The notes below the pieces were generated by a model, which saw only the letters and a list, made by a program, of their open reading frames with translations, had not been told where the DNA came from and did no database searches. Below, piece after piece: positions 31,316-42,443 of a stretch of 64,000 nt of DNA; positions within the stretch are counted from its first letter, which is position 1, and the number at the start of each line of letters is the position of its first letter. Source of the DNA: Chara braunii (lineage: Eukaryota; Streptophyta; Charophyceae; Charales; Characeae); assembly GCA_003427395.1 (NCBI GenBank), contig BFEA01000057.1, positions 4,296,620-4,360,619 on the forward strand, written 5' to 3'. The translations under genes were made by a program, and so were the position numbers.

Positions 31316-32902
31316 TCATTCATAGGCGTTAACGACACAAGGTGCACTCTGCAGCAAGTCCTTCTTAGCGATCCAGTAGAAGTCATTTAGTGGGTGGTAC
31401 ATAAAATGCACTTTATACTGTCTGTTTCTCCCTTTTCCACTGTGCTCGATGATTCTATCAACCTCGTGACCAACATTGATTGCGTGGAGAATCATCGATT
31501 CTCGGTACTTGAATGTCTCAGGTGACTCATACGGAAATAACTTTGATGCGTGAAAGACTTGGTTTGTGCGCAGATGAGCAGGCACATCAATCGTGTAGGA
31601 AGGACCGAAAGAATCATTACCTACTTGGTTCAACACCTTCTAGGGACCGTAGTACTGAGGAAGAAGTTTCCGTGATACGCCTTCTTCTTCAGAAAATTCA
31701 GACATCTTGACCCAGACATAACTTCCCACTGTGAAAGGGTCAGGCTGGCGCTTTTTGTTTGCATGCTTAATCATAGCACTGAGTCGCCTTTCCATTGTTG
31801 CAACAAGAACTTTGAGCAAACGATCAAACTTAGCGTTGTAGCCTGGCTGGCCAGGTGTTAGGCCAGGTGGCTGTTCTGGGAACATATAGGATAGAGGATT
31901 GCGGATTTTCCATCCGAGGTGCAACCGGCTAGGCGTCATCTCGGTGGAGGAGTGGATGGAGTTGTTGTACGACCCCTGCACAATCGGCAACTCCTCATCC
32001 CAAGAGTTCTGGTCAGACACGATAAGAGCCCTGAGAAATTGGATTACGGTCTAGTTGATCTCCTCGGCCAGTCCATTGGCTTCAGGGTGTCGACCAGACG
32101 TCATCTTGAGTTTCATGTCGTAGGTCTGGGAGGTGAAGTCTTTCCAATCTGCACTTATGAACCTGGTATCCCGATCACTCACAAAAGTCTTTGGGGGACC
32201 ATAATGCAGAATGTACCTTTTGTTAAATTCTTCGCTCACAAGGTCAGTCGAGGCGTGAGGTGGTAATGGGATTAAGTTCAGAAATTTGGAAAAACGATCG
32301 ATGATCACCATTACTTGTGAATAACTGTTTCTGCTCTTCTTTTCCATGTCCGTGAAGTCAATGGAAACCGACTCACCCGGACCATCAGGAACAGGGAGAG
32401 GGTGCAGCAACTCATAGGGCTTCTGCCGAGACGGTTTGATGCGTTGGCAAAGTTCACACTCAGCCACAAACCTTTGTGTCATTCTTTTGATTCCAGGCCA
32501 CACAAACTTTTCTAACAGATTTCCGTATGTCTTCTCAACACCGAAGTGTGCACTCCGGCCGTGAGCCAAATCCAAGAAATGAGTAAGGATCGGCTCATGG
32601 TTAGGTACACACAATCCATCATGTTTCCCGTAGCGTCGGAAGAGTATGCCTTTACATTCATGGAAATCAGACTGACTGCTAGGGCCAACCCGAATCTGCT
32701 CAAGGATGAGACCGCGTTCCGGATCCTTGGCAGTGTGCTCAACGAGTTCCTCTTTCAGATTTTTACGGAGGTCATAGGAACCCACAAGGCAAGTCATGTA
32801 CTCAGGGTGGCGAGACAAAGCATCCGCAACGCGATTGTAACAGCCTTTCTTGTGCTTAAGCTCAAAATCATACACATCAATCTCATGCATCCAGCGGGTC
32901 AA
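31316..32902 (-). pseudogene. Element C RNase H end, integrase and chromodomain-like tail
   Basis: One frame with stops near 32048 and 31637. It starts with the RNase H end (FELKHKKGCYNRVADALSR). The integrase zinc domain has its His in HGRSAHFGV and Cys in CELC. The catalytic core carries Asp in SIDFTDM, Asp in SDRDTRF and Glu in EANGLAEEIN, so the D,D,E triad is present. A GPxxV-type region follows (KLLPQYYGP). The C-terminal YKVHFMYHPLNDFYWIAKKD resembles a degenerate chromodomain. Integrase inserts the cDNA and chromodomains steer it to marked chromatin. The stops replace residues expected to be Gln (AGACTAGTT context) and Trp. Confidence 0.88.
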
Positions 32903-35194
32903 TGTGGTTGAGGGATTAATCCGTGTCTGAATTCATTTCAAAGTCTCGTGATCTGATAACACTTTGAAATGACGACCCAAGAGGTAGTGTTTCTAATGAT
33001 CTAGTGCCTCTCTCAAGGCATAGAGTTCTCGTATGTAGGTGGAAGCAGCTACCTTGTGAGTGGGCATGCGTTTGCTGTAATATTCAAGCGGATGCAAGCC
33101 ATCACCATCGTCTTGTTGCAGTACTGCACCAATCCCATACAAACTTGCATCCGTAGTTACTACGAATGTAAGCTTGGGATCCGCAATGCGGAGCACCGGA
33201 TGACTCACCAAAGCCTCTTTCAGTGTTTCGAAGGCCGTCGTGCATTCCTCATTCCATGTGTAGGATACATTCTTGCTTGTTAGTCTAGACAGCGGACAGG
33301 CGATGATAGAGGATTTGGGCACAAATTTACGGTAATATGACGCAAGACCAAGAAAAGAACGCAACTCGCGAACATTCGCAGGTTGAGGCCAGTTTCGGAT
33401 GACCTCAACTTTGGTTGCCTTGGGCTCTAGGCTTGCGGCAGACAACCGATGTCCAAGGTAGATGACGCTGTCCCTCCCAAACTCTGACTTCTCCAAGTTG
33501 AGATGGAGTTGCGCGTCCTTGAGGATTTGCATCACTTCCTCAAGGTGTCTCATGTGCTCCTCCATCGACTTGGTGAAGATTAGTATGCCATCTAGATATA
33601 CAACAACAAATCGGTTGATCTGATTGCGAAATACCTTATCCATGAGACTATGAAAGGTGGTTGGTGCATTCGTGAGGCCAAAAGGCATGACTGTAAACTC
33701 GTACAGCCCATCGCGAGTTTTGAATGCAGTTTTATGCTGGTCTGCAGGATCGACTTCAATCTGGTGGTAGTCAGACTTGAGATCGATCTTGCTGAAGACC
33801 TTGCATCCACCTGCAGCGTCAAACAAATCATCGATACGTGGCAAAGGATATGCATTCTTTCTTGTGATTCGATTCAATCCGTGGTAATCAATACACATCC
33901 GTAGTTTGCCTCCTTTCTTAGGGACAAACAGAACCGGTGCACCAAACTCAGACTCACTTAGTTTGATCCGTCCCTTCCCAATCATATCATCAATCTGCCT
34001 TCGCAACTCCTCCAATTCGTCTGAGCCGATCCGATAGACACAACCCTTTGGAGGAGTGCTACCTTCAATTAACTCGATCTTGTGTCGGATCGGACATACG
34101 GGGACTCCATGCAGTTCGGCCAAGACGTCTGGAAATCGGTTGAGAAGGTTGCGAATTTCTGATGGGATCTCCGGAGGTGGATCATCGCTCTCGGGTGCAA
34201 GCATATCAGATTGCATAGGTGCAGCCAACATAACAGAGTTGGAAGTAGAATCATTTGGACTAGAAGTAGATTTAGTGGAGGAAGAAGTAGTTGCCTCAGA
34301 AGGAGAAACGACATGCAAAGTAGAATCATTATGTACAACAAAAATAGAAGGCACATGAGCAGGCCTAACAAAGGCTATATACATTTGCTCACCAACTTTG
34401 CGCCTGCGCCACTTTTTGCAGAATAGCATTGCATTGAGAAAAGTTACTTGAGACTCGCGCGGCTCATCCAAGAGGAATGGGCGCTCAATTCCCATGGCAT
34501 CTTTGACCATGAACTGTGAGTCCTTCCATGTGGTTCTTTCACATTGGGCCTGCAACCAGCCCAAGCCAATAACCGCGTCGAAGGGGCACTGATCAAGGAC
34601 ATAGAAGTTCAGTTCATGCGTGATTGTGCGGTCTGCGTCAAAGGTAGTGCGCACACCTTTGACTGCATGCGTAGAGGTGACAACCTCTTGGTTGCCTACT
34701 TGGGTCCGACAAGGATTCTGCAAAGTCACTTGCTTCATCCCCAAGCGTGCCTTATGAATGCCGTGCGGTGAGAAGTAGTTGGCGGTTGCACCACAATCAG
34801 CCAACGCACGGATGTAACGACCATTAATGTAGAGTTTGAAGAAGATCAACTTCGTCCTCCCTTGCGCGCGTTCTTGCTTCATATGAGCCCAGCGCGTCAA
34901 CAGAGCATGAAAGTCAATTTCTTCCGACTCTACCCAAGGCTCCTTGTATAAGATGTGAATTTTCTCAGCCTTGGAATCAACATCAGATGGGGTATCATGA
35001 GAGGTTTGCTGAGTGGGATCAGAATCCAAAGAAGGATATGTACTTACATGTTCAACCTCTCCATCTGTAGAGTGTGCTGATGATGTCTCTACCCCCGTTG
35101 CTGGTTTCCCTGCTGCAATCTGAAGCAATGTTGGACTGAATGTCCCGGTTTGGTGCAACGCAGGCAAACCCCTTTCTTCACCCTGTGTTTCCAC
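32903..35194 (-). pseudogene. Element C protease, reverse transcriptase and RNase H
   Basis: A 733-codon open frame (32993-35194). The aspartic protease motif is ALADCGATANYF (Cys in place of Thr/Ser), with partner AVIGLGWL. RT motifs in order are FGAPVLFVPKKGGKLRMCID, SKIDLKSDYHQI, EFTVMPFGLTNAPTTF, VVYLDGILIF and YLGHRLS. The catalytic box is YLDG instead of YLDD, removing a metal-binding Asp. RNase H follows (VVTTDASLYGIGAVL, YALREALDH) to a TAG at 32993 where the family has Trp. A zinc knuckle, CLRCTKPGHSVQHC, is encoded at about 35120-35180 in the gag frame, overlapping the frame start here. Confidence 0.92.
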
Positions 35195-35406
35195 TCACTT
35201 ACTGATCCGGAGATCTACCCATGGTTTGGTGGCAAGATCTTCTGGTTTGGGTGGAATTTTCACTCCCTTGGGAAGAAGAATGGTGTTAGTGTTGTTCTTC
35301 ATTGTGGTCCTCGGTCCCTTACTTTCTTCTTGAAGGCATTCATAGATTCATCATCATTCACACACTCAGACTTATGGGCTGACGAAGAGCAAGATGCCTC
35401 GCAGCC

Positions 35407-36681
35407 TTACTCTTGATCGTTATCAAGAGAAGGGTCATCTGCGAAGGTCTCCTCGTCATCCTCAAGCAGATCGTGCGCTGAAAAACGGTTGCTGCCTGGA
35501 AACCGTTTGTGACCGGTGGACTTTTTGCCACCCGATCCACCCAGGAGGTCTTGTGCCTCCAGCTTGACTAAGTCCCGCATGAGGGTAAGCCAATCTGTGT
35601 ATGCGTTGAGTCCGAGCCCCAGGCGATGTGTTATAGTAGAGGGGACCGTGCCTTTTATCACATCCAAGCAAGACTGCGCAGTCATTTCCAAGTCAGGTGT
35701 AGCAAAAAGTTTACTAACATACTGTTGCAGACTATGCATGGTGCCGGTCCACTTGCTGTGCTTGAGCTTGTCAAGCTTGAGTCTAGCTTTGGCTGCGGCA
35801 TGTGGATAAGCATACTGTTTGATCAAGAGTTCCTTGAGTGTAGCTACAGGCGTAGCCTTCAACCATTTGTTCAGGTTTATTCTCTTATAGCCTGCTTGTA
35901 CAACTTCGATTTCCAAGAATTCTCTTACGACGGGTTCCATATTAGTCCCTAGGACCAACGACTGAGTAACTGGGAGTGTCCCCAGCACATCGAAGTAGGA
36001 TCACATAGAGCTGATCCAAGATTCGATGTCGTCTTTTCCGTCGTACTTAGACGGAATTTGTGTCGTCTTTCTATCGATGTAAGAAAAGCTGCAGCTTGGA
36101 TCAACGGCTGCTGGGTCCGAACTCGGAACTGCAACAGTTCCAGAATGCCCTGCACTACTACTTGCTGCTGCAGCAACAACAGCAGCAGCAGCGGGGTCTG
36201 GACCTGCTGCAGATCCGGATAGGCTGTTAGTCACACTCAAAGAAGAAGAAGACGTAGAATAAGACACATTAAGAGGGGTAAGAACGGACTGACACGCAAC
36301 ACTAGAAGCAGGGTAAGCAGGCGGAAGGATACTTTGGGCAGGCTGCACATTAGTGAACTATTGCAGGTGGTCACGGTGCTGCTGCGCCATCAGGGCAATG
36401 TATTCTCACAACTTCTTGAGTTCGTCGAACACTTTGGCGAGTTGGCCAGTATGGTCCTCCACAACCCGGACTTCTACCAAAGCTTGGAGGAGTGGAACGG
36501 TTTTCTCTTCCACCTCCGCATCGGTTAGGGCAGGCAAGGTACCAAAAATGGCTTCATGAGCCTTGACCTTCTCCTCCCTCTCCTTCTCCTTTCCTCCTCT
36601 TCCCTCTTCAATGCTTTCTCGTAGAAGAATCGGTACTGCGCTTTGTCTGCCTCGGGGGCAGCGTCCATTTGCAACTTTCAT
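35407..36681 (-). pseudogene. Element C gag
   Basis: A single frame with about three in-frame stops joins 36406-36681, 36001-36348 and 35407-35988. The N-terminal part is charged and helical (KVKAHEAIFGTLPALTDAE), then Ser/Ala-rich. The capsid part includes IPSKYDGKDDIESWI, LNKWLKATPVATLKELLIKQ and HSLQQYVSKLFATPDLEM, a retrotransposon gag pattern. The zinc knuckle lies further on (about 35150) in the same frame, after two more stops, and the protease/RT frame is offset by one base, consistent with a gag-pol shift or with decay. Confidence 0.8.
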
Positions 36682-36884
36682 TCTGCTGCAGATGCCATAG
36701 TGGAGGATGAGGGCATTAGCAAGTCTCTCAAGAGGGGTGCGTACTTCCTCACATTTCTGGGATGAACACTCCTCTTCCCTCTCCTCACTCCCTCAAGAGC
36801 AACTCTCAGAAGCTTCTCTCTTCTCTCTCTCTCTCTCTCTTGTTTGCGATCTTGTAGACGCAGGCATTTAACGAACCAAGTCAA

Positions 36885-38153
36885 AGAAACAATTTGAAAT
36901 CAATCAGAAGAGAAGGTAGAACTCCTAGCCGGAGCGGCAATTCATTTGGACTGGAGAGCAGTGAAAACAAAAAAAAAGAAAAGATCAGAGAGATCTGATC
37001 CAGCCACACAGTCTGGACCAACTACGTATGAGGTCCTCTCAAGCCTAGTCGGACTCAGTTCCGTGAAGACGCAACAAATCATATTCAAGGTGTACAGCGA
37101 GATGCAAGAGAGAATTGAGTGGTGCCCAAGGTGCGAGTCAGGCGGCGGATCGTGCGGTAAAGTCTGATAAAACGTCCCAGCGGAGCGAGTGTCCTGGTCC
37201 GAAAGCATAAAGTCCGAGTCCCAATCAGATAGAGCAAGGTAACTAACGTCAACAGATTTGGCCTGAGGGGCCCTTCTTGTTTGGGCCTGGTCCCACTGAT
37301 TCCCAAATGGTCCCAGTGGAGTCAGAACCGCGTCCCAACCAACAAGAGTTCCACAAAGACCTACTCTGTCCCTACCGAATTGAAAAACGAAATTTTGCCA
37401 TTGAAAGAACCTACAGACTACAACCGTTCAGAATGAAATAAGCAAAGCACTGTAGAGAGATATCGCATGGCAAACAAAATACTCCATTCATTCACTCGTC
37501 AGGTGAGTAGGTAGTTCACACACCTCACACACAATCAAGACTATGGAGGATGGAAAAAGAACCCAGAAAACCCCAACAGGCAGTCAATTCCACGCACACA
37601 CACATGGGCACCCTGGTGGCACGACACTTACCTGAGTGGCCAGGCTCTTGAGATGAATAGAACTCACCCCCCTCTCACATAGTCCTCCTGACCCAATTAG
37701 CATCCTCTACTCTAGTGTCCTATTATCTAGGAGGGTCAACATCTACCCCAAAGTACAAAGCCGGATCCCTCATCAATATTGAAGATCAAAGCAGCAACTT
37801 GCAGTCCGTAGGTGCAGATATGGCTGCCACCCTCAAGCTCGCCTCACTTGAGGGGAGCCCTAAAGTCACTCCTCGTCTTCCTTGAAGTCCAGATTCAAGA
37901 TGTAGGTGCCCTTCACTGTTGCCTCTCTCAAATTGCATCACGAAGTCCCACCTTGTGTCTCGCCACCACAAACATGCACTCAAACAACTTGGTCGGGTCT
38001 AGTGTCAACCCTACACGGCCCTGCCAGGTGGGAGCAACTTCCCTTCACCACGCTGCCCCATTTAACCCTAACTTCCAGCCCTAACCCTAAGTGGTTAGCC
38101 CTTACCACTAGGGTTAGGGTTATGGCAGCAAAGTCAACTCTCGCCAGCAAGCA
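36885..38153 (-). other. Element C leader
   Basis: No coding sequence between the primer site and gag. A CT-run near 36820-36842 marks its gag end. A telomere-like hairpin lies at 38078-38121. Confidence 0.6.
38078..38121. repeat. Hairpin built from CCCTAA repeats
   Basis: CCCTAACCCTAAGTGGT (from 38079) faces ACCACTAGGGTTAGGGTT (38104-38121) across an eight-base loop, with one bulged A. The arm is two plant-type telomere-like units. It sits close to the primer site in the element C leader, so an RNA structure in the genomic transcript is plausible. Confidence 0.7.
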
Positions 38154-38172
38154 GAATCCGCTCCGATACCAA
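38154..38172 (-). other. Element C primer binding site, tRNA-iMet
   Basis: On the minus strand TTGGTATCGGAGCGG directly follows the 5' LTR. It is close to TGGTATCAGAGC, the complement of the plant initiator tRNA-Met 3' end. The identical string follows the 5' LTR of element B. Confidence 0.85.
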
Positions 38173-39548
38173 TGTTACGATCCTGGCCAAATTTGAAGTA
38201 TACATTCATCTGAAAGTACAATGCCATCCAATTGCAAAAAGAAATGAATGAACTTGAGAGGAAAGAGAGGGAAAGAAGAAGAAGAAGAAGTGAGAAAGAA
38301 GAAGATGATGATGTACTCCAGCATAGACCAATGCCAAGGCTCTTCTTCTTCGCCAACGAATCCCTTCCTCCTTATTTCCTCCCTCTTATTCAAATAAGAA
38401 ATAACAATAATAATGTTGAATGACTGAACCAGAATCAATGTCCGAATCCCACTTCTACTGCAGGCACAACATAAGGTCCACCATGGCCATGGCCACCCTT
38501 CCTCTTCCTCTACATTCAGGCCGAGGTTAGGGTGGACTATTGAGGCTTCGGCCTCTTGTCCAAAGGACAACCCGAAGCAGCTATGCCGCTGCCCCACTTC
38601 AAGGTCATCACCGTGCAGCTATGCCGCTCCCCACTCAGCCATCATGCCTGACCCTGTCCCGAGCTTCCTTGATGCGGCACTACCCCGACGGGGGCCTTCC
38701 TGATGCAGCGCCTAGCAAGGAGATGAAGATGGTGTCTACCATAGCCAGGTAAGTGCCTCGCCACTCTCCTCCTTGGTCCCCTTCTCCCTCCTCCTCCTAC
38801 CGGTAGAGTTTTACCATAGCCAAGGTGGAAGCTCCCGACTTCGTCCTCCCAGCAGCGCTGTAGTACCCAGCTCCACTCCAGCCAGCGCTCCAGCAACGTG
38901 TCGCCAAACTTGCACACTAAAGAATGAGACTGGGCTCTCCGTCCGTCCTCTTGATATAGCGGCCTACTTGCCTCCTGGGTAATGACTTCCAGGCCGCTCG
39001 CCCTCCCCAAGCAACCGGTACTTCCTCCGTTTCGGAGGGAAACATCATTGCAGACCCCGATATTACCCGTACAGGCCTTAGACTCAGACTGGTTGGACTG
39101 GTACCGGCCTAGACCTACCCTACCGCTACTTGGTCTATAAAAATGCCAAATTTGTCTTCTTCTGCTCGGCCTCTAGTACCCCCTTCGTGCCAACTGTAGT
39201 GGGGTGCGGTATTGGCCTACCTGCCCACTTAAGTGTTTTTCCGCTACTCCAAGGGGTCGTGGGGCCGCTAGCTTCGCCACTTGAGTGTTTCCCCTGCTGC
39301 AACCCTCAATGCCACAGCCACAGGTAAGTACCGGCCCTACGGGCCTACCAAACGAGCGAGTACCCTTCCGGGTCACACACACACTCAGGCAGATAAGCAC
39401 TCAGACAAACACGCAAGTCCACAGGCACGCACACACACAAACTTAGAAAACATAGCAGAATGCGGAAATCTCAACAAGGCATCCATTCCATCAGCAGAAC
39501 TTCATAAATCAGCAGTGTTCTCAGTCTGTGCTATGACGGGTCATTACA
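38173..39548 (-). repeat. Element C 5' LTR
   Basis: 1,376 bp, about 60 bp longer than its partner. Extra sequence includes a second GCAGCTATGCCGCT copy near 38576-38630 and additional CACGCA-type repeats near 39400-39440. Confidence 0.92.
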
Positions 39549-39900
39549 TTATGATCGAAGGAAAGATGTGTCTTGGCATGGTTGATACAGGGATCGAGAT
39601 GAACACCATAAATGGGGAAACTGCAAAGAGATTGAGATTATAAATTGATGAGAATGATTGCAGATTCCTAAATGGGATTAGTGGCAAGACTGGATACACA
39701 AGAGTTGCTTCTAACGTAGTAATAGAGATAGGAAGAGTCAAGGTGCGCACATGCTTCTACGTTATGCCAAGTCTGGACCTCCCGATTTTATTGGGCAAAT
39801 CTTTCCTGTCCATATATGAGGCACTTATAATGAACAAGTACGACGACACTATGTTCGTTATCCTATGTGATCCTGCTTGTGAGAATTTTAAAGTGGCAAT
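39543..39900 (+). pseudogene. Element D aspartic protease
   Basis: Retropepsin, which cuts the Gag-Pol polyprotein. CLGMVDTGIEMNTI holds the DTG active-site motif, and LDLPILLGKSFL is the partner hydrophobic-hydrophobic-Gly motif in another frame. A stop follows KRLRL near 39643. The protease continues the chain interrupted by element C at 29846. Sequence then runs through YDDTMFVILCDPACENF to about 39890, where an inverted block begins. Confidence 0.75.
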
Positions 39901-40780
39901 CCCCCAGCATCCCTCACGGTACCACATTCAATCGTTGGAGGTCTTGTATCCATCTGAGCACCCCTTTTGGTTTTACAAAGCAAAACCAAGGTGAAGCATA
40001 TGCACTAGAAAATTCTGCAACGTTCGTACGAATCTTCTCATCTAGGTACTCCACCACCTTTCTGCGATCTTCAAGATTGGGGTACTTAGCCCTTCGCACA
40101 TTTCATGGCTCATGTGACACGGTGTGAATGTGGATCATCTTAATTTTATGCACATCCAGTCGTTCATATTCATCATTGAAAGCATATGCTCCATGCTTCT
40201 CACGCATCAGGTCCGTTACCAGAGTCTCTTCTTGCTTTGTCAGGAAACCGGGTTCGCCTATTATTAAGTCTTTCTCAGTTTTTTTATTGATGTGTCATGG
40301 TCCATTCCTTGCCCTTTCTTTCATCTGTCGTATCAATTATCTCTCTTACTCATAGTACACCCGTTCTTCTTGGCTTACTAGAACTGACACCAGATGACTT
40401 TTTTTTTGTCTACCGTCTTGTACCGCCTTTTGGAGCCCTGCTTGAGCCCACCCCTAAAAAATGTTGAACGACATCTTGCGCATTTGGCATATGCTGCCCT
40501 ATCGTTCGAGAAGCAGGAGGCCTGTATACAATATCGACTCTCCTTCCTTCCGGATCTTCTTGGACTTTTTCGGCAAGTGCTCTGACAACATCCGGGTCAA
40601 CCATCCCATAGGCTGACACCAACTCGACTGCTTCACCAATACTGAGTAAACTCAATACGAGTCCTTCCTCAGTTTCTTCTTCATCTTTCCCTTCCAGTTC
40701 TTTTCGTCTATTCTCCGATTCCTCAAATGTGTATGACCCCGCATTGAGTCGGTTCTTCGAACTGCGCAGGAAGGTGAATT
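39890..40780 (-). pseudogene. Element D RT N-terminal part, inverted in place
   Basis: The minus strand reads the RT entry region: EKIRTNVAEFSSAYASPWF, CFVKPKGVLRWIQDLQRLN, then (one-base shift) TVRDAGGLP. That belongs before the IDIYSGYNQF motif found on the plus strand at about 40790. Further upstream on the minus strand, FGSSRA-like and VELVSAYGMVDPDVVRALAE segments lead in. Protease to the left and RT palm to the right are both on the plus strand, so about 890 bp is inverted. At least three frameshifts or stops occur inside. Confidence 0.8.
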
Positions 40781-41375
40781 GTATCTCTTATTGATATTTA
40801 CTCAGGATATAATCAATTTCCGGTCTATCTTGCAGACCATCCTATGACAGCAATGCACACACCTAGAGGATTAGTCCATATGAATGTCGCACCCAAGGGT
40901 GGACCAACGTCGTGGCAATGGTGCAACGCAGCATGATTAGGGTGATGCAGCCGATCAGCCCTCGGATTACAGAGTCGTACATTGACGATCTTGTACTTAA
41001 GGGTCCCATTGAGAAACATGAAACGACAGTGGTTTTTGGGATAAGAAGATTCGTATGGGAGCATGTCCAGGGATTAAGGGAGGTTCTATGATTCTATCTT
41101 TCCAAGAAGAATACAACCTCACTGCCAGTAGTGTGAAGTCAAGGCATTGTGTAAACGAAAAAACCATTTTGGGATGTGTGCAACGAATATGGTCGACGAC
41201 CTGATGGTAAGAAGACTAACAAAATTCTGGAATTGCCTACTCCTTTCAAAAATGTTGGAGAAGTTCGTAGCTTCCTGGGAACCTGTGGATTCTGGAGAAG
41301 ATTTATAGAAAGATTTGCTAAAAAAAAAGAACATCTAAGGAAACCAGTACAGAAATATCAAGATTGGCAATAGGG
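40781..41375 (+). pseudogene. Element D reverse transcriptase palm and thumb
   Basis: Plus-strand RT resumes with IDIYSGYNQFPVY, TAMHTPRGLVHMNVAP, then after a frameshift RSMIRVMQPISPRITESYID. The catalytic box YIDD is encoded at 40978-40989 and looks intact. The thumb/connection VRSFLGTCGFWRRFIERFA lies at about 41263-41320 in a third frame. Mutations are indels and stops rather than deletions, so all RT motifs survive but not in one frame. Confidence 0.85.
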
Positions 41376-42072
41376 AAAGCTTCAAGAGGAAGTGGTTGAT
41401 GAGTTGAAGAAGAAATTCAGAGAAGGGGGTCTACTACTAGGAGTAACCGACTTTGATGCAACTATCAAAAAAAATTTCATAGTTGAAACTGATGCTGGAC
41501 CAACCGCCTTGGGAGGTGTCTTGATCCAGACAGACAGTAGTGGGAAGGAAAGAGCGTTAAGGTTCAAAAGTCGGGCACTCAATTCAACTGAGCGAAATTA
41601 CTCACAATTCAAAAAGGAAGCCTTGGCAGTTTTACACCGCCTGAGGATTTTTAGGCATTACCTTTTTGGAAGGAGATTTATCCTGAGAATTGACCCAACA
41701 ACGCTCATGTATTCCATCAATAATTTCTCGCCGTCAGACCTGACCATAGCCAGATGACTCACCTATATATGGATGTTTGATTTTTAGTTGGAAAGTATCC
41801 CAGGGAATAGGAACAGGGCTGATGACATGAGTAAAATCGAATGGGGAAATCTAGCAGGGTCAGAAGAGGAGGCACCTCCAGTCGATGAGTTTTTGGAAGA
41901 AGATGATAAAATGCGCACGCATGTCAACTGTTGGGTTATGTTCGTTGAGTGTAAGGCAATGAGGCAAGGGAATCCCATGTGGCACTCACCACCTAAGTTT
42001 GTGAAAGAACTTGCCTTGATACGTACTCCTATGATAGAGGAGGACTCTTGGGGAGAACGGAATGCGGAGTGA
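41376..42072 (+). pseudogene. Element D RNase H
   Basis: RNase H removes the RNA template after copying. FIVETDAGPTALGGVLIQ carries the first catalytic Asp, RALNSTERNYSQFKKEALAV the Glu helix, and FILRIDPTTLMYSI the second Asp strand. Stops after TIAR (41755) and DF (41785) replace residues expected to be Trp and Gln. The end motif NRADDMSKIEWG follows (normally NxxADxLSR). An acidic linker continues to 42072 and, in other frames, to about 42420 before integrase. Confidence 0.85.
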
Positions 42073-42443
42073 ATGATGGAGTAGGCCTTAGCCGAGAACT
42101 ATAGGATGATGGATGAACCATAAACAATCGAGGTAGGAGCGCAACAGACAGATGAACAAGTAGCTATGATGGGTAGAATGTTACCTTACGAACTTGCTCT
42201 TACAGGTCCAATCGAATGATGAGAGTGGGATGGTGAAAACTGATGAAATAGTAACTGGGGATGATTACGAATTTGATGAGGAGAAGGAGAAGGAATTCGA
42301 GCAGGGAGAAATCTCAGAAGATTTCCGAGAAGAAGAGTATGATGGATTTTACCTAGAGATGGGGTTACTCCTTTCTGGAGACAAGACAGAGAGGGAAGTT
42401 AGTGAGAAGACTCTCTGAATGAGAGCTCATTATGCAGTAAGAG

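Larger units (their letters stand above)
29847..39548 (-). mobile_element. Element C: Ty3/gypsy LTR retrotransposon inserted in D
   Basis: The LTR pair 29847-31160 and 38173-39548 starts TGTAATGACC and ends GGATCGTAACA (minus strand). The insertion is flanked by TTAT on both sides (29843-29846 and 39549-39552). Four bases is short for Ty3, so one base may have mutated. Gene order on the minus strand is gag, protease, RT, RNase H, integrase and a chromodomain-like tail, which is Ty3/gypsy (chromovirus) order. Element D coding sequence stops at one edge and resumes at the other, proving nesting. Multiple stops and one catalytic change make it non-autonomous. Confidence 0.92.

Noticed and set aside
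38060-38125. Internal telomere tract
   Set aside because: Only two or three CCCTAA-like units per arm, arranged as a hairpin inside a retroelement leader, not a tandem telomere.
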